Source of the DNA: Bacillota bacterium
GTDB lineage: Bacteria; Bacillota; Dehalobacteriia; UBA4068
Reading direction: 5' to 3'
Assembly (NCBI GenBank): GCA_030528765.1
Contig: JAUMYD010000076.1
Coordinates: 1 to 8,560, forward strand
DNA length: 8,560 nt
The notes under the pieces are model-generated. The model made no database searches. It saw only the letters and a program-made list of their open reading frames with translations, and had not been told where the DNA came from. The position numbers and the translations under genes were made by a program. Positions 1 to 5,475 of the stretch are shown piece by piece; the first letter of the stretch is position 1; each line of letters opens with the position of its first letter.

Positions 1-2
1 TG

Positions 3-386
3 GATTTTGTGATGCCGGTGAACGGGGAGATCCAGCGGGGCCAGGGCTATGATTATGACCCCAGCACAGAGGATTACCGTTTTCACCGGGGTCTGGATCT
101 GGCAGCGGAGCCCGGGGAGCCTGTTTTCTGCCTGGCTGCCGGGAAGGTCACAGCTGCCGCGAAGGATGCCTACTGGGGCGGGATCGTGGTGGTGGATCAC
201 GGTGGCGGCTGGAGCAGTGCCTATCGGGGGCTGGAGCCTGCGGTGGAGGCCGGGGACAGTCTGGAGGCCGGGGCTGTGCTGGGCCGGGTGCTGCCCAGCG
301 TCCCTGCAGAGGCGGCCCAGACGCCCCATCTTCATCTGGAGCTGAGCCTGGAGGGGACGAGCCTTGACCCCACTGCCTGGCTGTAG
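3..386 (+). CDS. M23 family (LytM/SpoIIQ-type) metallopeptidase, 5' end outside the window
   Basis: The frame is open from the window edge (reading DFVMPVNGEI from base 3), and the ATG at 12 has no ribosome binding site in front of it, so the real start lies upstream and this is the catalytic C-terminal domain. Counting from the GTG at base 9, the zinc-site motif HxxxD is H26-D30 (HRGLD) and the HxH motif is H107-H109 (HLHLE), so all metal and catalytic residues of an active M23 endopeptidase are present. Between them are the usual family elements: a GxPV strand, a GGIVVVDHGGG strand, and the end LDPTAWL, which matches the typical DP..yL ending. Family members cut peptide cross-links in peptidoglycan outside the membrane. 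The YDYDPSTEDYRFHRGLDLAAEPG stretch resembles SpoIIQ-like proteins of sporulating Clostridia, where the protein sits at the forespore membrane. The family call is firm; the SpoIIQ assignment is an inference. Confidence 0.87.
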   Translation, partial: DFVMPVNGEIQRGQGYDYDPSTEDYRFHRGLDLAAEPGEPVFCLAAGKVTAAAKDAYWGGIVVVDHGGGWSSAYRGLEPAVEAGDSLEAGAVLGRVLPSVPAEAAQTPHLHLELSLEGTSLDPTAWL

Positions 387-390
387 GAAA

Positions 391-426
391 AAGCCGCTGC
401 TCCCGGGGTTTCCGGGGTGGCGGCTT
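391..426. terminator. Bidirectional rho-independent terminator between convergent genes
   Basis: A 7-bp outer stem (AAGCCGC at 391-397 with GCGGCTT at 420-426) encloses an inner CCCGG/CCGGG pairing (402-406 with 412-416). Read on the minus strand it is followed by TTTTT (388-392), a good terminator for the operon ending at 514. Read on the plus strand the tail is weaker (CTTCCTT), but it lies directly behind the M23 stop. Confidence 0.7.
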
Positions 427-513
427 CCTTGGACATACACTATATAGCAGACAGCTTCAAGACCTCCTCTCAGCTGTCGGTATCCAAATGGGATGCAGCG
501 TAAAAGGTCGCCT

Positions 514-726
514 TTATTCCATGTAGCGCAGCCGATCATATAGGTGCTGCCATTGATCGTAACGGAAGCAGAAAAGGCTTACTTTCTGTGCTCCCGTTTG
601 CTTCAGCCCAGAGAGCAAATCCGCATATTGCAGAGGCGGATCCTGCACGGAGGCTTGTACTGCGCAGATAGAAATTACCAACACGAGCAAAATAAAGAAG
701 CAAGGTAGTTTAAATCGTTTCATCAT
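514..726 (-). CDS. Small putative secreted protein (70 aa), translationally coupled to the lipoprotein gene
   Basis: Not recognised as a known family. The protein starts MMKRFK, followed by a hydrophobic stretch (about residues 8-22) and a likely signal peptidase site after AVQA (about residue 26), leaving a 44-residue mature part rich in aromatic residues (FCFRYDQW, LYDRLRYME). The start is well supported: AAAGGAG (plus-strand positions 733-739) lies 6 bases before the first ATG. The gene overlaps the end of the upstream lipoprotein gene by 17 bases in another frame, which suggests coupled translation and a shared promoter at 2624-2652. It could be an intact short exported peptide or the 5' remnant of a longer gene, because one other minus-strand frame stays open past its stop (see findings). 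It is close to the terminator at 391-426, so it is the last gene of the operon. Confidence 0.62.
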   Translation of the reverse strand: MMKRFKLPCFFILLVLVISICAVQASVQDPPLQYADLLSGLKQTGAQKVSLFCFRYDQWQHLYDRLRYME

Positions 727-2572
727 CCCTTGCTCCTTTCTTTACTATGCTTTCCAGTGCTATATAGTAATATGTAGCCTGCGTGTTCGTGCCCTGCTCC
801 GGGGAATAGGAATAGAAATAGCCGTCATAGCAGGCTTCCAGGCGGCTCAGCAGATCCTTTCTGATCTCCGTGGGCAATTCCGCGATCAGCTCTTCTTCCC
901 CCAGCAAGAGCATGGTGGAAAGAACCCAATAGCCGGCATATAGGGGCTGCTCCAAATCAGAATAGCTTTCCAGGTATTCCTGAAAAAGCAGTTGCAGTGC
1001 ATCCTCTTTGATCGGCTCCCCAAGGCCATGAAGCAGCTGCAGCGCCTGGCCTTTCCGCCGGATTTTCACATATAAGGGGACATCCTGCGTTTCCAAGGGC
1101 GGAGCGGCTGCTGAAAGCAGCGCCTCCCGTACAGCCCCCTCCAGCGGAAAGTCATATTGCCTGCATACCTCCACAAAGAGAAGATGCTCGAAGAGATCCC
1201 CACTAGGGGCCTGCCCCAGATAGGCTTCTCCCTGCCGCTGCAGCAGGCTCTGCACCGCATCCCCGGGCAGCTCCCGCCCAAAGAGCTGGCAAAGCTCCAG
1301 ATAAAGCAGAGAGGAAGTCCGGGGCTCCCGAAGGGCATCCTCCTGCATGGCAGCCAGATAAGCCTGAAAGGCTGCCTCCTGCTCCGGCGGCAGCTCCTGG
1401 GAAAGCAGGGAGAGTGTCTTCCCCACGAAGTAGGAATCAAAGATGTCGCTGGAAAGCTCTCCGCTCATATTCAGGAAGCCATCATAGCTGATGCCGGATA
1501 AAATTTGCTCCTGCAGAGCCGCAGGGTCGCCTGCCGCTGCGGCCATCTCCAGGCAGCAAATATTGGCCTGCTTCGCATCAGCCGCAGCGTTCATCTCCAG
1601 CGGAAAAAGGCGGAGGCTCTCCTCATCCACGAAATGGGGCAATTTCTCCGCGATGGCTGCGATGCCCTCCCCGGAGGAAAGATAGTCTGCAAGAATATAT
1701 AGATTATACAGATGAACGATGTTCATATCCGGGATGCTGTTCGTTTCCGGCCAGCCCGCCAAAAGATCAAGCTGCCCCTGCAAATATCCGGGCAGCTCCT
1801 GCAGGAGCCACTCCGGCGGCGTGGCCTCCAGCGCCTGGCAGAGCTGCAGATAAATGCTCACAAAGCCCAGCCCCTCCGGGGAAAGCTCCTGCTGCAGATC
1901 ATAGCCGCCGATCTGCCCTTCCAGCCAGGAAAGCAGCGCCGCTTCGTCAAAATCGTAGTCAAATTCCGCTAAGATACTGCCGGCCTTCAGGCTGAAGGAC
2001 AGGGGATAGGCGGGGTTCTCCTTCACAGCGTCCGCATCCTTTTCCTTGCTGTGGGCAGAGGGATAGAAAAAGCCCGCGGGGTCCTGCAAGGCAGCTATGG
2101 TCTCCAAACCATAGGCCATGATCTCCCCATCGGGCTGCATATCCAGAAGCTGCATCAGCTTCACATAATAATAAAGGGTATCGATCTCATAATCCGCCAG
2201 GCCAGGAAAAAGCGCAGAGGAATCCAGCTGCTCCAGTCTGGCCTTCAAAGCAGCGGTCTGCACCTCCGGCACCTGCACATCCAGCATATCCAGGCAGTAT
2301 AAGCCCAGGTAGCTGTCAAAGAGCGCCACATAGGGATCAAAGCGGGGGATGTGGCTAAAGCCGCCATCCTCCTGCTGCAGCGCCAAAAAGCTGCGGAGCA
2401 GAGCCTCCGCGTCCTCCGCGGGCAAGCCTTCCCCCAGCGCAGCAAGAGCCTCCGGGGCGCTTCCCACAGCAGCTTCTTCCTGCGGGGGCGGGGAAACAGA
2501 CCCACAGCCCACACAAAGCAGGAGAGTAAAAATCAAAAACATGCCCAAAAATATGTTTTTCCCTCTAGTCAT
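710..2572 (-). CDS. Lipoprotein with alpha/alpha-toroid (prenyltransferase/squalene-cyclase-like) repeats
   Basis: This is a 620-residue protein with a lipoprotein signal: basic start (MTRGK), hydrophobic stretch at residues 7-22, and VGC with Cys23 as the likely lipidated residue (the -3 residue is Cys rather than the usual Leu). A Pro/Glu/Ala linker follows, then an almost all-helical, Leu- and Ala-rich body. Residues 66-72 read QQEDGGF, followed by DPYVALFDSYLGL, the signature found in terpenoid cyclase/prenyltransferase toroids. Related but weaker motifs recur (LQDPAGFFYP near 165; YDGYFYSYSP near 582, followed by QATYYYIAL). No DxDD cyclase motif was seen, so a scaffold or carbohydrate/polyprenol-binding role is as likely as catalysis; the function is unknown. 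The start is fixed by AGGTGA (2582-2587) 9 bases upstream and by a consensus promoter at 2624-2652. It is the first gene of a two-gene operon. Confidence 0.85.
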   Translation of the reverse strand: MTRGKNIFLGMFLIFTLLLCVGCGSVSPPPQEEAAVGSAPEALAALGEGLPAEDAEALLRSFLALQQEDGGFSHIPRFDPYVALFDSYLGLYCLDMLDVQVPEVQTAALKARLEQLDSSALFPGLADYEIDTLYYYVKLMQLLDMQPDGEIMAYGLETIAALQDPAGFFYPSAHSKEKDADAVKENPAYPLSFSLKAGSILAEFDYDFDEAALLSWLEGQIGGYDLQQELSPEGLGFVSIYLQLCQALEATPPEWLLQELPGYLQGQLDLLAGWPETNSIPDMNIVHLYNLYILADYLSSGEGIAAIAEKLPHFVDEESLRLFPLEMNAAADAKQANICCLEMAAAAGDPAALQEQILSGISYDGFLNMSGELSSDIFDSYFVGKTLSLLSQELPPEQEAAFQAYLAAMQEDALREPRTSSLLYLELCQLFGRELPGDAVQSLLQRQGEAYLGQAPSGDLFEHLLFVEVCRQYDFPLEGAVREALLSAAAPPLETQDVPLYVKIRRKGQALQLLHGLGEPIKEDALQLLFQEYLESYSDLEQPLYAGYWVLSTMLLLGEEELIAELPTEIRKDLLSRLEACYDGYFYSYSPEQGTNTQATYYYIALESIVKKGARDDETI

Positions 2573-2623
2573 GTTCTAATATCACCTACTTTGCCAAAAA
2601 TTTATCACAAAAACTATATTTTT

Positions 2624-2652
2624 ATTATAAAGCATCTATAAAGCATTGTCAA
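2624..2652 (-). promoter_or_regulatory. Consensus sigma-A promoter for the lipoprotein operon
   Basis: On the minus strand TTGACA (plus positions 2647-2652) is followed after exactly 17 bases by TATAAT (2624-2629); both hexamers are perfect. The surrounding sequence is very AT-rich compared with the genes. The -10 box lies about 50 bases upstream of the ATG at 2572. Confidence 0.88.
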
Positions 2653-2663
2653 CCAATGATTGG
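2653..2663. promoter_or_regulatory. Palindrome CCAATGATTGG touching the -35 box, possible operator
   Basis: A perfect 5+1+5 inverted repeat (CCAAT, one base, ATTGG) begins at the base next to the -35 hexamer of the lipoprotein promoter, on its upstream side. This is a position where activators or repressors bind. An 11-bp palindrome in AT-rich DNA can also arise by chance. Confidence 0.35.
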
Positions 2664-2734
2664 AAATTTTCTTTTAATATAGAACAAAAGCGAATATGTC
2701 CAAACCAGCCTGTTCCCCGCCAGCTGTGATCCAT

Positions 2735-2762
2735 GCCGCAGCCCAAATACTAAAGTTCTTTG
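2735..2762 (+). repeat. Direct repeat copy 1 (28 bp) flanking the MITE-like region
   Basis: This copy begins GCCGCAGCCCA and ends CTAAAGTTCTTTG. The same 28 positions recur at 3070-3097 with 25 of 28 bases identical; the three differences fall in the middle. In both copies a hairpin module follows directly or shortly after. Confidence 0.75.
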
Positions 2763-2763
2763 T

Positions 2764-2834
2764 CCAACTTTCTTTCAAGAAAGTTGGGGTTTTAAAAAAG
2801 AAAAGATAAAACCCTCCTCTTTGAAAAGAGGAGG
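2764..2834 (+). repeat. Hairpin repeat module: two perfect stems
   Basis: The first stem pairs CCAACTTTCTT (2764-2774) with 2777-2787 over 11 bp around a 2-base centre. The second pairs CCTCCTCTTT (2813-2822) with 2825-2834 over 10 bp around GA. Between them GGTTTTA and TAAAACC (2788-2813) can also pair. The second stem is followed by CGAGAAACTTTTTATT and the core CTTGGGTCGATACT (2851-2864), which is shared with the cluster at 4868-5140. No reading frame here looks like a gene. Confidence 0.75.
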
Positions 2835-2891
2835 CGAGAAACTTTTTATTCTTGGGTCGATACTCCTGCTCGAAGCCGGGAGCCAAAGCAT

Positions 2892-3059
2892 TGTCATTGC
2901 GAGGCAGTTCAGCTGCAGGACTGCGAAGCAGTACACAGCTGAACAACGTGGCAATCTTAGCGTTTTCCCTGCCTCTGTCGGAGGTGTCCTCTGGATTGCC
3001 ACGTTGCCAAGCTGGCTTTTGCCAAGGCAAAATCACAGCTTGCCTGCCTCGCAATGACA
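2892..3059. mobile_element. MITE-like inverted-repeat element, 168 bp, non-coding
   Basis: Perfect 16-bp terminal inverted repeats bound the element: TGTCATTGCGAGGCAG at 2892-2907 and its exact complement at 3044-3059. A second perfect 12-bp inverted pair lies inside (AACGTGGCAATC at 2945-2956 with 2994-3005). Each arm has its own hairpins (2907-2915 with 2936-2944; 2920-2924 with 2928-2932; 3017-3023 with 3026-3032), so the whole unit can fold into a branched cruciform. No protein of its own and no clear target-site duplication were seen. Palindromes of the GTCATTGCGAGG...GCAATC type are scattered through many bacterial genomes, so mobility in trans is likely but inferred. Confidence 0.78.
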
Positions 3060-3069
3060 GAAACCAGAA

Positions 3070-3097
3070 GCCGCAGCCCACACGCTAAAGTTCTTTG
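3070..3097 (+). repeat. Direct repeat copy 2 (28 bp)
   Basis: This is the partner of 2735-2762 (25 of 28 bases identical). It begins 11 bases after the MITE-like element ends. The sequence that follows (3103-3126, TTGAACCACTTTTTCG then a run of A) resembles a degraded copy of the GAACC-hairpin modules at 4868 and 5010. Confidence 0.72.
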
Positions 3098-3102
3098 GGC
3101 AT

Positions 3103-3230
3103 CTTGAACCACTTTTTCGAAAAAAGCAGCTATTTCCCCAGCCTTCCCTTCCTCCCGCAGGAGGGGCTAGCCAAAGACCCCGCAGATGGTGTATACTGGA
3201 AGCAGAGGCTGCCCCGGCAGCGAAAAACGG
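3103..3230 (+). other. Leader region of the CoA-transferase gene: degraded hairpin and small stem-loop
   Basis: This stretch contains a TTTTTCGAAAAA palindrome within 3112-3126 and a small CCTCC/GGAGG stem-loop (3151-3155 with 3160-3164). TATACT at 3192-3197 could be a -10 box, but no convincing -35 lies 17 bases upstream, so the promoter of the CoA-transferase gene is not established. No gene was recognised here. Confidence 0.4.
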
Positions 3231-3237
3231 AAAGGAG
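3231..3237 (+). promoter_or_regulatory. Ribosome binding site AAAGGAG that fixes the CoA-transferase start
   Basis: AAAGGAG lies 8 bases before the ATG at 3246. The in-frame ATG at 3186 has no such site, and the 20 residues it would add do not resemble the family. Confidence 0.85.
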
Positions 3238-3245
3238 CTGCATCC

Positions 3246-4763
3246 ATGTATCGCATCGTCAGCAAAGAGCAAGCCGCCGCCCTGGTCAAGGATGGGGATT
3301 GCGTTTATATCAACTGTTTTCTCTCCCTGAGCCACGCGGAGGCCATTCACCAGGCCATTTTTGAGCGTTTCCAGGCCACGGGCCACCCGAAGGATCTGAC
3401 CCTCATGAGCACGGCCGGCTTTGGCGCCGGTGTGGAGGGCAAGCTGGCCGAGGCCTATGTGGAGGCCGGGGCTGTGCGCCGGGTCATCAACAGCCATTAC
3501 CCCACCATGCCCAGCTCTACCCGGCTGATCGCCGAAAACAGGCTGGAGGGCTATGCCATCCCCCTGGGCAGCATCTCCCACGCAGTGCGGGCCATGGCCG
3601 GTGGCCGCAAGGATTTCCTCACCAAGATGGGTCTGGGCATCTATGTGGATCCCCGTCTGGACGGCCCTGCCATGAACCGGATCTCCAAAGACGAGCTGGT
3701 TCGTGTGGTGGATGTGGATGGAGAAGAATATTTGAAATATAGCCTGCCCCAGCCGGATATCTGCATCATCAAGGGTACCTCCGCTGATCCGGCCGGGAAT
3801 ATCACCTTTGAAGATGAATATATGTATGCCGATGCCCTGGCTGCTGCCCAGGCCACCCGGGCCCATGGAGGCAAGGTGCTGGTGCAGGTGGATCGGCTGA
3901 CGGAGGATCATGCCCGCCCCCGCACGGTCATCCTTCCGGGGATCCTTGTGGATGTGCTGGTGGTGGTGGAGAAAGAGCCGCTCAGCCCTGCGCAGCGCAC
4001 TCTGGCCGGGCATATGCATGTTCCGCCGGAACATATGGATTACTGGACAGCCTGCCTCACCGCCGGGGCGCTTGCCCGCCGGGCCAGCCAGGATCAATCC
4101 CCCCGCATCATCGGCCGCCGCGCTGCGGAAGAGCTGAAGGCCGGAGATGTGGTGAATATCGGCGTGGGCCTGCCGGAGATGGTTGGCGTTGCTGCGGCCC
4201 AGCGTGGCCTGCTGAAGGATGTCTGCATGACTGTGGAATCCGGCGGTATCGGCGGCCTGCCCGCTCCCGGCAGATATTTCGGCTCCACCATCGGCCCGGA
4301 TATGGTCTGCGATATGGCCAGCCAGTTCGATTTCTATGACGGCGGCGGCCTGGATATCTGCTTCATGGGCGCGCTGGAGGTGGATCGTCACGGCAACGTG
4401 AACGTACACCGCCGCCCCGACCGCTATGTGGGCATCGGCGGCTTCGGCAATATCACCTCTGCCAGCCGGACAGTGGTCTTTTGCTTCAGCTTCCGGGCAC
4501 ACGGCCTCATCGCAGAGGAGCAGGACGGCCAGGTGAAGATCGTCCAGGAGGGCTCCATCCAGAAGCTCAAGGAGCAGGTGGATACCATCAGCTTCTCTGC
4601 AGAAAAAGCAAAAGAACGGGGACAGAAGGTGCTCTATGTGACGGAGCGCTGCGTCTTCCGCCTGGGCGAGAAGGGCCTCACCCTCTGCCAGGTCTACCCC
4701 GGCGTGGATCTGCAGAAGGATATTCTGGATCAGCTCTCCTTCACCCCGGAGATCGATCTCTAA
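3246..4763 (+). CDS. Acyl-CoA:acetate / propionate CoA-transferase (family I, Pct/YdiF type)
   Basis: This 505-residue protein moves CoA between short-chain acyl-CoAs and free acids such as acetate or propionate, in the cytoplasm. Both halves of the fused family are present. The N-terminal half has ITxxEAAxL-like MYRIVSKEQAAALVKDGD, the GHPKDLTLMSTAG strand, the IPLGSISH and GLGIYVDPR motifs, and GTSADPAGNITFE. The C-terminal half starts near residue 285 (RIIGRRAAEELKAGDVVNIGVGLPE) and carries the catalytic glutamate E331 in TVESGGIGG, which forms the glutamyl-CoA thioester intermediate in this family; GRYFGS and GGFGNIT follow. Length and motif order match the full-length enzyme, with no sign of damage. 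It has its own terminator (4803-4837) and no same-strand neighbour, so it is probably monocistronic. The exact acyl specificity (propionate, butyrate, lactate) cannot be told from the sequence. Confidence 0.93.
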   Translation: MYRIVSKEQAAALVKDGDCVYINCFLSLSHAEAIHQAIFERFQATGHPKDLTLMSTAGFGAGVEGKLAEAYVEAGAVRRVINSHYPTMPSSTRLIAENRLEGYAIPLGSISHAVRAMAGGRKDFLTKMGLGIYVDPRLDGPAMNRISKDELVRVVDVDGEEYLKYSLPQPDICIIKGTSADPAGNITFEDEYMYADALAAAQATRAHGGKVLVQVDRLTEDHARPRTVILPGILVDVLVVVEKEPLSPAQRTLAGHMHVPPEHMDYWTACLTAGALARRASQDQSPRIIGRRAAEELKAGDVVNIGVGLPEMVGVAAAQRGLLKDVCMTVESGGIGGLPAPGRYFGSTIGPDMVCDMASQFDFYDGGGLDICFMGALEVDRHGNVNVHRRPDRYVGIGGFGNITSASRTVVFCFSFRAHGLIAEEQDGQVKIVQEGSIQKLKEQVDTISFSAEKAKERGQKVLYVTERCVFRLGEKGLTLCQVYPGVDLQKDILDQLSFTPEIDL

Positions 4764-4802
4764 GCCAGCGCTTTTTAAAGGAAGCAGGGATTCAAAGGCT
4801 CG

Positions 4803-4837
4803 AAGGCCCGCTCTCTTTTTCAGGGAGCGGGCTTTTT
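4803..4837 (+). terminator. Rho-independent terminator of the CoA-transferase gene
   Basis: GCCCGCTC (4806-4813) pairs perfectly with GAGCGGGC (4825-4832) around an 11-base loop and is followed by TTTTT (4833-4837). It begins about 40 bases after the stop codon. Confidence 0.92.
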
Positions 4838-4867
4838 GCATCCGTTTTTTGAAGAGCGTGGAAACCC

Positions 4868-4911
4868 GGAACCCTCACTTTTTTGAAAAAAGTGAGTGAA
4901 AAAACTTTAAC
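4868..4911 (+). repeat. Hairpin repeat module, GAACC type, copy 1
   Basis: An 11-bp perfect stem (CTCACTTTTTT at 4874-4884 with 4886-4896, one-base centre) is preceded by GGAACC and followed by TGAAAAAACTTTAAC. The same layout recurs in the same orientation at 5010-5054 with only scattered differences. Confidence 0.75.
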
Positions 4912-4931
4912 TTAGAGCTGGCCTCCCTATA

Positions 4932-4988
4932 GAAGTATCGCCCCAAAGATAAGTGTTTTCTCGTTTCCTCTTTTTTAAAAAGAGGAAA
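4932..4988 (-). repeat. Hairpin repeat module with TCGATACT-type core, inverted copy
   Basis: Read on the minus strand, a 12-bp perfect stem (TTTCCTCTTTTT at 4964-4975 with 4977-4988) is followed by CGAGAAAAC and then CTTTGGGGCGATACTTC (ending at 4932). This lines up with the plus-strand module at 2813-2866 (stem, CGAGAAAC, CTTGGGTCGATACTCC), including the CGAGAAA link. Confidence 0.72.
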
Positions 4989-5009
4989 GGTTTCGCTCTT
5001 AAAGCACTC

Positions 5010-5070
5010 TGAACCCCACTTTTTTGGAAAAAAGTGGGTCAAAAAACTTTGGTCCTTGGGTCGATACTTC
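5010..5070 (+). repeat. Hairpin repeat module, GAACC type, copy 2, with TCGATACT core
   Basis: An 11-bp perfect stem (CCCACTTTTTT at 5015-5025 with 5028-5038) is preceded by TGAACC and followed by TCAAAAAACTTTGGTC and the core CTTGGGTCGATACT (5055-5068). It shares the first half with 4868-4911 and the core with 2851-2864, linking the two repeat clusters. Confidence 0.75.
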
Positions 5071-5094
5071 TAAAGTTCGGGCAGCGGCGTGAAA

Positions 5095-5140
5095 TTTAAA
5101 AGTTTCTTGGGTCCCTTCTTTGAAAAGAAGGGACGGTTTA
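5095..5140 (+). repeat. Hairpin repeat module with AAAGTTTCTTGG lead
   Basis: An 11-bp perfect stem (GTCCCTTCTTT at 5111-5121 with 5124-5134, GA centre) follows TTAAAAGTTTCTTGG. The lead resembles CTAAAGTTCTTTG, which precedes the stem at 2764. This closes the repeat cluster that starts at 4868. Confidence 0.68.
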
Positions 5141-5167
5141 CCGGCTTTCCCCATCAGCAGCACAGCA

Positions 5168-5200
5168 AAACAGAGCGAGTCGAATCGACTCGCTCTGTTT
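5168..5200. terminator. Strong bidirectional terminator with a 16-bp perfect stem
   Basis: AAACAGAGCGAGTCGA (5168-5183) pairs perfectly with 5185-5200 around a single central base. On the minus strand it ends in TGTTTTGC and lies about 30 bases after the TAA at 5230-5232, as expected for the end of a real minus-strand gene. On the plus strand it ends in GTTTGTTTTCC. Confidence 0.88.
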
Positions 5201-5229
5201 GTTTTCCCTCTTTGAGAAGGGGCTTCTGC

Positions 5230-5475
5230 TTAGAAGCGGCTGCTCAGGCGGGAGCTGACGATCACGGGCTGGCCGCTGGTATAGCCGTTGCCATCGGCAT
5301 CGACGAAGACGAAGCCGTTGCTGTCGTTGTCGTCGTCATCATCGTCCTCATTGGCGGAACGGAAGCGAACGGGCATTTCCAGCAGCAGATCATGATGCAG
5401 GCGGGCTCTGGAAGAGCAGTTGCCATAGCCATTGCCATTGCCGTTGCCGCTGCGGCCGTTGCCGCCGTTGCTGGT
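5230..5475 (-). pseudogene. 3' end of a minus-strand gene: Gly/Asn-rich then Asp-rich C-terminus, no start
   Basis: Minus-strand translation ending at the TAA (5230-5232) reads as ordinary protein: a Ser/Gly/Asn-rich stretch (SNGGNGRSGNGNGNGYGN), then SSRARLHHDLLLEMPVRF, then an acidic run of six Asp, then GFVFVDADGNGY and the end VSSRLSSRF. The frame is open from an in-frame TAG at 5530-5532 but has no plausible start codon with a binding site. A strong terminator sits right behind the stop, which supports a genuine gene end. Upstream of about 5475 the sequence instead makes sense as a plus-strand histidine-kinase fragment, so the 5' part of this gene appears to be cut off at that junction. 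The low-complexity composition and DADGNGY suggest an exported protein; the family is not recognised. Confidence 0.55.

Noticed and set aside
2674..3088. Several short open frames in both strands between 2674 and 3088
   Set aside because: They are made of repeat and inverted-repeat DNA, have no ribosome binding sites and show no protein-like pattern.
3186..3245. Upstream ATG at 3186 as start of the CoA transferase
   Set aside because: It has no ribosome binding site and adds 20 residues unlike the family, whereas ATG 3246 has AAAGGAG at the right distance.
3033..4841. Long minus-strand open frame (602 codons) opposite the CoA-transferase gene
   Set aside because: It is the antisense reading of a well-recognised enzyme gene; its product is a His/Ala/Gly-rich string without domains, as expected from GC-rich codons read backwards.
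4868..5140. Possible CRISPR array
   Set aside because: The repeated hairpins differ in stem sequence, orientation and spacing, there are no uniform spacers, and no cas gene is present.
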